A model generated the notes under the pieces. It searched no databases, was not told the DNA's origin, and saw only the letters and a program-made list of their open reading frames with translations. From NCBI GenBank assembly GCA_029961685.1, contig JARWKL010000012.1, positions 3,635,807 through 3,699,806 of the forward strand: 64,000 nt of DNA. The letters are read 5' to 3'. Position 1 is the stretch's first letter, and each line of letters starts with the position of its first letter. A program made the position numbers and the translations under genes. This DNA comes from Aristolochia californica. Its lineage: Eukaryota > Streptophyta > Magnoliopsida > Piperales > Aristolochiaceae. Shown here one piece after another: positions 55,357-64,000 of this stretch.

Positions 55357-56397
55357 CTCTCTAAAACACTTTTGATGGAAACTTACAAGATAAAGTGTAG
55401 TGTCTTGAAGATATGCCAATTAATGCTCATTCACTACTTTACTCCTGGCTTGGTGGGGTGTTTATAGCTTCCCCAACTCAAACTAGCCGTGTTTAACCCA
55501 TTTGAAAAAATCTATACTTTGATTGATCAATCATTGTAAATTGATTGATCATTCAATTGATCATAACAACTACTTCTCTATCAAACAATTACTTATTGAT
55601 CGATGTACTAATCGATCAATACATTACCATTGGTCCAGAAAAGTTAAGTTGATCTATCATTGCTAGTGATTGATCAATCAATCAAGATTCTCTCTAGCTA
55701 TGCAATGCGAGTATAATCGATCAGTGTAATCTCCTACAATGGATCATCCTTGAAGTCCCTTACTAGCAAGATTCTGACTGAACTATCCATTAGGTAGGAT
55801 GATTGATCATTGTAGGAAAATTTAGCTTGCCTGGGCAGAGATGATCGATCATGAAATGGTTGTGTCCTGGATGATTGATCAATTGACTATGGTTGATCAA
55901 TCATGCTTTATATTTTTGGCTTGCATAATTCTAGATGATCGCTCAATAATCGTGGTTGATCGATCATTCCAATGCCAGTTCATATAAAATTATAAAGCAT
56001 GTAAATGTTCTTCTCTACGTACTCCAGCATATTCTAAATGATGTTTATGTTGATCCTAAACATATCAAAGTGCAAGTTTTGACATGAAGCTTCGATTTCA
56101 CATATGTTCTCAAGGAAAGGGAGTTTAGAATGCTATCTTACAAAAGTGATTGAGTTTAGACATTTGTCTATTACACTTGAACTCTAGTATTCTCATTGGC
56201 TTCTTCCTTGTGGATGCTTCATCAAGAGATGCTCTTCAATTGTGCTTGAGGTCTTGAGTTTTGACTTGAAGCTTTAGACATTGAGATGTTTTTACTCTTG
56301 AAGGTGAAGTATCTGAAATACTTGGATTCTTAAGTTGTTAGTTCAATTAAGTTTTACTATCATCAAAAGCAATATGGGAGTCAACCTACAATCAACA
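55357..56397 (-). mobile_element. Partial copia LTR rich in TGATCGATCA-like motifs
   Basis: On the minus strand a polypurine tract (TAAAGGGGGAG, 56408-56399) preceded by a TTGTCATCATCA motif, typical of the 3' end of many plant copia elements, is followed by TGTTGATTGTAGG at 56397. About 1 kb of LTR continues to 55357, where it is cut by the family E LTR. No coding frame. Confidence 0.6.
55521..55968. repeat. Cluster of TGATTGATCA / ATCGATCA near-palindromes
   Basis: More than a dozen GATTGATCA, GATCGATCA or GATCAATCA motifs occur in 450 bp, spaced roughly 15-60 bp. They are embedded in the copia LTR at 55357-56397 and are not in regular tandem phase. Confidence 0.85.
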
Positions 56398-56696
56398 ATC
56401 TCCCCCTTTATGATGATGACAAAACCTGACTTGGAAAATAAAAAAATACACTTCCCTAGGGGTTGTAGTTAAGTAAATGATGCAATTTGATCATTTGAAA
56501 ACAAATCTTATGCTTTGTGACTTTGTATGTGACTAGGTCTTTTGACTCAATTTCCAAATTTTTCTCCCCTTGTTTGTCATACTCAAAAAGATAGGCAATG
56601 AAATACACAAGATATAACAAAAAGTGGCTCACAGGCCATATCATATAATTTTCAATGCTACACAAAATAGTGTATACACTGTTAAGTTGTGGAGCC
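56398..56696. other. Short interior remnant, no gene
   Basis: Upstream side of the polypurine tract of the LTR at 55357-56397. No pol frame is recognisable. Confidence 0.4.
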
Positions 56697-57305
56697 TGTT
56701 ACAATGTGGGACTCACCATCGTTGCATGAGTTGGTGGGACCCACCATGAGGATGGGATGCTAAGAAGAGTCCTCATCCAAGCTGGCACGAGTTAGGAGAT
56801 AAGAAGCACAAGCTGGAATAAGTTAGAAGATTTGAAGATCAAGTGGGACCCACAAAGATACCACGAGCTGGTAACCTTATCAATATGAGTTGGAAGATCA
56901 TGTGGGACCCACAAAGATAAGACCACGATCCAGCCTCCTCTCTTATATCCGCATGATAAAAGAAGAGTTAGAGTTCAAGTTATATTAGACCTCTAGTAGA
57001 TTGTATTATCTTTTCATGATAGGCTAATCTTAGAGAGTTAGAGTTGGAATGTAATTAGGAGACTTAAAGTTTAATTGTATAAGGACTCTATCACTTCCTC
57101 TACTATAAATAGAGGTTTTTTAATGCAAAATTAATCAAGTTCTACAATTCTTTCTTAAGTAAATCTCTCTCTCTCTCTTTGCTTGACGCACATCTTGGTT
57201 TCTCTTCTCCTCTTCTCTCTACCTGAGAGCCTTCTTCCATTTTCCTTCTTTTTCTTTCTCTCTTCCCTTGTTCGGGATATTAGAAAAGGGTTCCTAAATT
57301 CAACA
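56697..57305 (+). mobile_element. Copia-type LTR (family A, copy 2) followed by PBS
   Basis: 609 bp, TGTTACAATGTGGGAC...ATTCAACA, followed by TAGTATCAGAGC (57306-57317, one change from the canonical PBS). It is homologous over its whole length to 125-729, including the TATA region (ctactataaatagagg near 57100) and a CT-rich leader. Confidence 0.85.
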
Positions 57306-57822
57306 TAGTATCAGAGCATTAAATTTAGGTTCCCCACGTCAAAAGGAATGCTCTAAGAAGATATGATCAATACCACTCATAGAAGGCTCCTTGTGAAAGA
57401 AGATAAAAAAGAGTGAGATAAGTTCCTTCTTTATTTTTTTTATTACTTCATGTTATTGGTTGTGAATTTAGAAGATGAGTTAAAGATGATTATTTGAATA
57501 TTTTTCATCTTATGAGAATATGGATGTGAATGCCTCTCGATCTAGAAGAAACTATCAAAGAAGTTTTGTCGGTTTGAAATTCTATCCAACTGAGACCAGT
57601 TCATGATACGATTGTTGAAATTTTTTTTTCGTGGGAATAGGAGTCCCCTGATATAGAAGATTGATATTGAGTTTCTTATGAGTGGTTATTCAGAAAAAAA
57701 ATCAGAATAATGATTATTTAGCGTCAATGCTAAAGTTCTCCATGCACCTAGTTGTTTGAAAATTACTACTAGTTTTTTTTATTAGAGTTTATTGGAGATT
57801 TGTTTTTGTTGAAGTGCCTATT

Positions 57823-59406
57823 ATGGCTGAAGAAAATATGATTAGCAAAGGTGATATACTCAGAATCACCACTATACCCTTACGAGGGGTATCAAATTTT
57901 ATGAGTTGGTCCACATCGGTTCAGAGGTTTCTTATAAGAAAAGACCTACTTGGTCACCTCACCAATCGTTGACCACCTATTGATGAAGAAGACATTTTTT
58001 ATATAAAAAATGATTGAAAAATGATGCATTGGTGATTAGTTGGCTAATCAACAGCATGGAAAAACATGTCTCCAACAATGTCATTCATTTTGACACTGCT
58101 AAACAAATTTGGGAGACATGTGCTAAGTTGTACCCTAGTCCAAACAATCTACATAGACCATATGATATTCTCCAGCGGATGTTGAACACTAAACAAGGAG
58201 ACAACATCCATGACAACTTGGCCCTTTTTAGAGGCTTTCTTTAAAAATGGAAATTAGCTCAACCTTCAACACAAATATTTCTATCCAAGACAAGCAAAAA
58301 GAAGCATTAATTACTGCCATTTGCCTTGCGAATATTAAACCACATCTTGAAATTGTCAAGAGTCAACTTCTAAGTGCTTCTGTTGTCCCCATGTTAGATG
58401 GTGTATGTGCAATACTACTCCGTATTCCTAACACTTCTTCCTCTACTACTGAAGCCCCTATTATGATCCTGGGATTAAGTACTTGGCTTTCCGCTACCTA
58501 CCAGGCCGATCTTTTGGGTAGTATTGGCTAGGTGCTTAACATTTGGTATCAGAGCTATACCATGGTTGCGAGTTCGAATCTCGGAGGGGGCGACCTAGAG
58601 AAGGTGACCTAGCGACCTGTGTAGCACCAAAAGGCGATCTGGGTCGCTAGAGTGGGCCGATGTGGACGTTGGCTCATAACGATGGGAGTATTGTTATGAT
58701 CCTGGGGTTAAGTGTTTGGTTTTTTACTACCAAACAGACTAGTCTTTTGGGTAGTATTGGCTAGGTGCTTAACATTTGGTATCAGAGCTATACCACTATT
58801 GCGAGTTTGAATCCCGGAGGGGGCTACCTAGAGACCTGTGTAGCGCAAAAAGGCGGTCCGAGTGGCTTGAGTGGGCCACTAGAGTGGGTCGTCGACTCAT
58901 AACGGTGGGAGTATTGTTATGATCATGGGGTTAAGTGTCTGGTTTTTCGCTACCTACCAGGCCGGTCTTTTGGGTAGTATTGGCTAGGTGTTTAAAATTT
59001 AGGCCGGTCTTTTGGGTAGTATTGGCTAGGTGTTTAACATTTGGTATCAGAACTATACTGCGGTTGCGAGTTCGAATCCCGGAGGAGGCAACCTAGAGAT
59101 TTGTGTAGCACAAAAAGGTGGTCTGGGTCGCTAGAGCGGGCCATTAGAGTGGGCCACCTTGGACGTTGGCTCATAACGATGAGAGTATTTTTATGATCCT
59201 GGGGTTAAGTGATTGGCTTTGCGCTACCAAACAGGTCGGTCTTTTGCGTATTATTGGTTAGGTACTTAACAGTCACATCCGCTATGTATTTAAAACATAG
59301 GGGAACATCATCTGACCACAGCCGAGGCCGAGGCAGAGGTTATAGAGGAGGATGTTGGAAGATGAAGGCATATTGGAAGATGTGTGATTTTATACGTCAT
59401 TTGTAG
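57823..59406 (+). pseudogene. Copia gag, decayed and interrupted by a TRIM array
   Basis: ATG at 57823 opens MAEENMISKGDI and continues with FMSWSTSVQRFLIRKDLLGH, then stops near 57970. The next frame (58014-58244) reads ALVISWLINSME, QIWETCAKLY and MLNTKQGDN, the core of copia gag (UBN2-like). Gag goes on to SSSTTEAP at 58458, is interrupted by the TRIM array and resumes at 59272 with TSAMYLKHRGTSSDHSRGRG, the basic stretch before the zinc knuckle. Everything after that (protease to RNase H) is deleted, up to a polypurine tract at 59444-59453. Confidence 0.75.
58459..59271 (+). mobile_element. Tandem TRIM array: four LTRs and three interiors
   Basis: 83-bp LTRs (TGTTATGATCCTGGGG...TTAACA) lie at 58459-58541, 58692-58774, 58915-59039 (longer because of a 42-bp internal duplication) and 59189-59271. 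Between them are interiors of 150, 140 and 149 bp. Each starts TTTGGTATCAGAGCTATAC, a primer-binding site, and ends in a purine-rich GGTGGGAGTAT-type tract. The unit is therefore LTR-PBS-interior-PPT repeated head to tail and sharing LTRs. It has no coding capacity. Flanking bases (GCCCC, GTCAC) are not a clear duplication. Confidence 0.85.
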
Positions 59407-59453
59407 CAAGCTGGGAGTTCATGCTGTTCTCTCACACCAAGCTTGAGGGGGAG

Positions 59454-59888
59454 TGTTGGAAGATAGGGCCCAAACCCACACGACCAAGGAAGGCCCACAT
59501 ATCCAAGTGTGTTGGAAGATGGGCTCGAGCCCATAAGACCAAGGAAGGCTCATGCATCCAAGAGATATAGAAGAGGGGTCAAGGCCCACATATCAAGGAG
59601 AAGGCCCATAGGCCCACATATAATGATGGCAAGATGGTAAATAAAGGGTCGTCTCATAGAGATGACATTGATATAATTAGATTAAAGTTCCAGGGTTGAA
59701 ACCTTAAACCCTAAACCCCAAGTTCAAGGGTATTATTGTAATACAGTAGTTTCATGAATCTATAAATAGAGCTTCAGAGGGAGAGTTAGGAAATCAAGTC
59801 CATAACCCTTCTTCCTCATGTTTTCTCCCAATGGGTCTCTCTCCCTTTTTCTCCATGAGCTAAATTCATGGAGTCCTAAAAATCAACA
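59454..59888 (+). mobile_element. Copia-type LTR (family C) with PBS
   Basis: 435 bp, TGTTGGAAGATAGGG...AAAATCAACA, directly after a polypurine tract (gcttgagggggag) and before a decayed PBS (TGGTGTTAAAGC). It thus serves as 3' LTR of the gag-bearing remnant and 5' LTR of the next interior. It contains a 57-bp tandem duplication (59454-59510 and 59511-59567). Confidence 0.75.
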
Positions 59889-61809
59889 TGGTGTTAAAGC
59901 ATTGATTTTTAAGACTCGTAGTTATGGTTTCTTTGTAGAATTCTAATTTTCTTCTTCTTCTTTCTCATTATTTTCTTCCCCGAACTATAGCTTTTGATTT
60001 TTCAAGTAAAGGTTTTTCTTTGTTCTACCGTTGATTAGTCTTTCATCATCTTGTTATTAGTTTTCTTGGTTCTCTAATTGAAACTACTGATTTGAGCCTT
60101 AGTTTTCTTGGTTTTTTTTCTGGTTCCATTGACGAAGTCTCTGCCTTCATCGACACTTGTCACCGGTGCAAAGGCTGGGGCACTGGAAAAGTGTCTCCGG
60201 TAGACCCACCGTCAGCACATCCGTAGCCACCTTCGTGTTGGGAGTCTCCTGCTTCTCTGCCATCTCTATTTCGAGAATTATTCAAACTTTGCTCGGATTA
60301 AGCATTGTTGTTGTTTCGTTGCTGTCATGATTTATTGTTCTACAAAAAAAAACCACTCTGTTTGGAAAGCACGTTGTTTTTAAGCTCTGTTGGTGTCATA
60401 GGAAATGACGACCCAAGCCTCCACCAAGTTACTGAGTTGTTGTCCATTATAGCTTCTGCTGAGGGGGAGAAAGAACAAAAACTCCTCTGGTTTCCATATC
60501 TATTTTTCTGCTACTACTGGCATATTTTTTTCTTCTTCCGAAGATATCAGAATTAGTAGAAACAGAGGTTGGAGAAACAAACCAGCATTGCATTGCTACG
60601 AAAAATTTCCATTTTGAGCCCAAAATTACATCCTCCACTAGCGTCGTTGATTTTCTTCCGATCTTGTGCCTATGTTGCTGTTCCACACTGTTCGGGAGCC
60701 AGCATGGAATGTCTAGTGAGTCTAGAATCTGAAAAAAAATATATTTCAAACTAGCTCTAGTTTCCTTTTTAGGAAACTCTTTTGGCTCATCTTCATCTCC
60801 AGCTTGGTTGTCGTTTCTGAACTGTTTCTGCTAAGAGTCCTTCAACATCAGGGAAGAAGAAGGCTGCGAGATCTTCGGTTCCACTCTCTTTGGTTGAGGA
60901 AGAAGATACTGTAGAAAAATTAGATGTTTCCTAAGTTAGGAAATCAGAATTAATCAACTTCAGGCCGGGTTGTTCTGTCGCAACCCAGATCGGGTCGAGT
61001 TTACCCAGCGATGGTTCTGCTGACCCGAGGATCTCTCTCTCTTGTTCTACCGAGTCAACCTAGACCAACTCGAACCAAGTCAACTTGGTACGGGTCAACC
61101 TGACGCGGGCCACTTATTTTCTACCTCGGCATACGTGCCCAAGTTTTATATATATTTCGGTGTGACTCAATAAATTTTCTCTGACTGGATTATTATTTTA
61201 AAGAATGAATAGATTATTCCTTGGTCAGCATATTATTTGGTATAGATATGTGCATTAGGTTATTTCATGGGTCATTTTTACAAGGATTATTTTGGTTCGT
61301 GTTATATGGGCCCAAACCCATTTCAGTTGCTGCTATTGTGTCTCTTTAGATGAGACATTATTATTGAAGAAGAGGTGGCCTTAGTACATTTTCTCATACC
61401 ATAATTTATTTGACTCTCAAAAATTTCACGGTTAAGACACCATGAGAGTTCATGCCCGGATTGGGACACTATCATTTATTTAACTCTAAAAAATATCACG
61501 GTTGGGATGCCATGAGAATCGGTGTCCAGATTGGGACACCATGATAAATAAGCCCACTTCCCCCAATTAATGTCATTTATTACTCTACCACATGAGAGTC
61601 ACTGTCCTATGGAGGGACACGGTAGTGGACGTAGACATTTCAGAGCAATGCCGATAGACACACTACCTACATAAGACGGAGTGTGCCCTAAATCTAACAT
61701 GAGATAAGACTGGAGTATGGAGTAATGTCTTAGTGGCTATGAGTGATTTACTCTCACTTATATTATTCCTGCTAGGCCTCATGAATGAGAGCACCAACAT
61801 GAGGGGGAG
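59889..61809 (+). mobile_element. Gene-less interior of the family C LTR element
   Basis: Between the LTR at 59454-59888 and a polypurine tract (catgagggggag, 61798-61809) there are 1.9 kb without a protein domain. Short imperfect repeats containing ATCACGGTT(A/G)(A/G)G and CCATGAGA occur near 61425-61560. The lengths suit a large non-autonomous (LARD-like) element. The 3' LTR starts at 61810 (TGTTGGAAGATGAAGG) but is cut after 16 bp by the next insertion. Confidence 0.65.
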
Positions 61810-61825
61810 TGTTGGAAGATGAAGG

Positions 61826-62252
61826 TGTTGAATTTACGGAAAAGAGAAATACTTCATTGACTTTATTAACTTAGAGTACATGAACCGTTATTTATAATAG
61901 AGGAAGGTAGTAGAGTCAAATTACAATAAAACTACCACTGTCCCATTTACACCCAAACTCTAACACTTAAAGATAAGTCCTAGCAAAATTAAATAACTCA
62001 ATATAGATAAAAGACAAACATAACTCATACTAGAACTCTTCTAGGACGTGACCATAAGATAAAGATGTTTTTGTGAGTCCTTCTTGATCTTCCAACTTAT
62101 GTGATAAGGATGTCAGCTTGTGGTAATCGTGGTGGGTCCTACTTCTTATGTGATTGGGCCCATCTTGTGGACCTTGGCTGTGAGGCCCATCTTATAATAC
62201 TCTTGCTGCAAATGATGTATAGATAAAATAGCAGTCCTCAAATCTTCCAACA
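61826..62252 (-). mobile_element. 3' LTR of a minus-strand element running off the window
   Basis: On the minus strand TGTTGGAAGATTTGAGG at 62252 follows a polypurine tract (CGTGAGGGGGAG), and the LTR ends AATTCAACA at 61826. The partner 5' LTR begins at 63937 and leaves the window. GAAGG at 61821-61825 should be the target duplication. It is a family B relative and is nested in the family C 3' LTR. Confidence 0.8.
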
Positions 62253-62344
62253 CTCCCCCTCACGCTGGTGCTCTCGTCCACGAGGCCCAACTGGCCAATT
62301 CAGGGGGGGGGGGGGGGGGGGGGGGGGCGTTAACGTAGATATAA

Positions 62345-62575
62345 TAATAAGTTCCTCCGTCATGGTGTCCCAACAGTTGATATTTGATATTTTTTACGAC
62401 GTATTATGTTCCTCCGTCATGGAATCCCAACCGTTGAGAATTTTGATATTTTTGACAGGGTATTAAGTTCTTCCGACAAGGAATCCCAACCATTAACATT
62501 TTTTATATTTTTTATGGGGTATTAAGTTCCTCCGCCATGGAATCCCAACCATTGCATTTTTGATATTTTTTACAG
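62345..62575. repeat. Four tandem units of about 58 bp
   Basis: Units start near 62347, 62404, 62463 and 62521 with TAAGTTCCTCCGTCATGG-like sequence and share AATCCCAACC and GATATTTTTTAC. They diverge by several bases each. Confidence 0.85.
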
Positions 62576-63289
62576 GGGAAAATAAATAAAGGTACGAGGC
62601 CACCTCTTATTCAATAATAATGTCGCCAAAGAGACATAATAGTTGCAGTTGAATATAATACGGCCATCTTCCAACACATATAACACGAACCAAATAATAA
62701 ACTTTGTAAAAGAACCCATGAAATAATTTGATATAAAAATTTCTTCTTAGATGCATAAGCTTCATCTTTTTTTGCTCCCACTTTCTTGAATATTTTGGTC
62801 ACATAAACTTACCCACAACATATGGAATAAAATTCCTCTTTCTTGTACTTCTTGTACTTCTCCCCCTCAAGCTGGGAGGTAATGGTAGTGATCCCAGTTT
62901 GAACCAAATATCATAAATGCAGCAATAAGCCCAAATAACATAGATGTATATATAAACCCTTAAACCACAGAGAGGTGAGATATTTTCCTGATATAGCAAC
63001 TCAAACAGTGACGCAAAACAAAGGGCATAAATTCAGAGTTTTCAATACAACAGAAAACCGGCATGACCTTTGTTTCTTCCAATACGAATATATCTTTAAA
63101 TATAGATTAGATTGACATGAAATTTTCTCCTTCTGAAACTAGAATTAAATAAATTTCATCCAAGTATAACTTCACTTCATAAAATATAATTATCAAAAGA
63201 TAAATAATCTGAAATATTTTGGTCTCTGTCATCTGGCCAAACTAAGCATTGTTTCTCTTTTTTTCTAGCTTGATCATTGACTCTTCCAA

Positions 63290-63800
63290 GATCAATATCT
63301 CCTTATAAAAAAATCCATACAAGAATTGGTTGAATATGTAAGAAAATAGACTTACATATATTTATTTTGATATATAGTTCTCCATATAAAGTCTCTTTAT
63401 TGATAGCATAAAATACCTCAGAATTTGAAGATTTCTACTACTGCTAGAAACCACTTTTGCAATATGATCTTTGCTGCTTCAAATATCGATTTCTTATTAT
63501 AGATAACTCAGATAAAAATTTGGTTGAATAGATAAAATAATAGACTTACATATATTTCTTTTGATATATATTTATCCATATAAAGTCTTGTTGTTGATAT
63601 CATAAAATACCTTAGAAGCTGAAGCTTTCTGCTGTTGCTTGAACCTCTTTTGCAATCTGACCTTCGTTCATTAAAATATCGATATCTCTTTGTAGATAAC
63701 TCCGATTGGAAAAATTCGTCTTTCCTTGGAAAATAGACTCAAATATATTTCCTAAAATATATAATATTTAATATGAAAATCTTATTATAGATGTGAAAAA
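63290..63800. repeat. Tandem repeat of about 194 bp, roughly 2.7 copies
   Basis: TGGTTGAATA recurs at 63327 and 63521, each followed by ACTTACATATATTT, a CCATATAAAGTCT block and CATAAAATACCT. A diverged partial copy follows near 63690. Confidence 0.8.
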
Positions 63801-63936
63801 GTAAATAAAACTACTGGTATAGGGACTGAAAAATAAATAAATACAAACCTAGACTTAGGGTTTAGGCTTTAGAGAAAAGGATCTCATTATCTCCATGGGT
63901 TGACCAAGTCAACTCACAGAACCTGCTCTGAAACCA

Positions 63937-64000
63937 TGTTGAATTTATGGAAAAGAGAAATACTTCCTTGACTTTATTAACTTAGAGTACATGAACCTCT
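63937..64000 (-). mobile_element. 5' LTR of the minus-strand family B element, cut by the window end
   Basis: The first 64 bp (TGTTGAATTTATGGAAAAG...) match 61826-61889 with few differences and are preceded by the inverted PBS. Confidence 0.85.

Larger units (their letters stand above)
62253..63936 (-). mobile_element. Gene-less interior of the minus-strand family B element
   Basis: 1.7 kb without a recognisable domain between the 3' LTR and the PBS (minus strand TGGTTTCAGAGC, ending near 63938). It contains a G run and two tandem repeat blocks (listed separately). It appears to be a non-autonomous element related to the family C interior, since both carry repeats around the words GGTTGGGAT(T/G)CCATG. 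Confidence 0.7.

Noticed and set aside
58542..58600. tRNA gene suggested by TGGTATCAGAGC and GTTCGAATC
   Set aside because: No acceptor stem pairing or anticodon arm can be formed; the first motif is a retrotransposon primer-binding site repeated in each TRIM unit.
54926..63936. CRISPR-like or satellite array from the many short repeats
   Set aside because: Repeats are explained by LTRs, TRIM units and diverged tandem blocks; there is no regular repeat-spacer pattern and the genome is a plant's.

Overview
The window is nuclear DNA of a flowering plant, probably a eudicot: one spliced plant-specific gene, GT-AG introns and dense retrotransposons using initiator-Met tRNA primer sites (TGGTATCAGAGC). 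The sequence does not let me name the species. I recognise one host protein gene with confidence. Most of the rest is nested mobile DNA.

0-17 kb. A STICHEL-type gene lies on the minus strand with its ATG at 16923 and stop at 3474. I resolved six coding exons that join in frame into about 1198 residues. Intron 2 is 8.4 kb and holds at least five LINE copies and an LTR. Upstream of the 3' end are copia LTR remnants (125-1381) and a copia reverse transcriptase scrap. A small LTR element (TRIM-like) lies about 0.9 kb upstream of the ATG.

18.7-42 kb. This is a LINE-rich block. A plus-strand LINE (about 19.4-22.5 kb) keeps an intact RT domain. Next comes a minus-strand copia remnant (about 22.7-28.6 kb) hit by four separate minus-strand LINEs. 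The largest of these (28635-42026) is near full length (about 7.6 kb without insertions) and was itself invaded by a solo LTR (31718-32146, target duplication GATCA) and a complete Ty3/gypsy element (36253-41603, 275-bp LTRs, target duplication CTTCC). Its first ORF appears to end in a degenerate RNase H-like module, separate from the usual RNase H at the end of ORF2.

42-49.6 kb. Mostly non-coding AT-rich DNA. It holds a complete 415-bp TRIM, a GA microsatellite next to a possible promoter, and a 1.3-kb inverted-repeat element enclosing a GC-rich gene-like segment.

49.6-64 kb. A series of copia-type elements without most of their genes: a 3.1-kb element with intact target duplications, several lone LTRs, a decayed gag interrupted by a tandem TRIM array with four LTRs, and two gene-less LTR elements, one nested in the other at the window edge.

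No rRNA, tRNA or CRISPR was found. Element edges come from TG...CA ends, PBS/PPT motifs and target duplications read by eye; those called approximate may be off by tens of bases.
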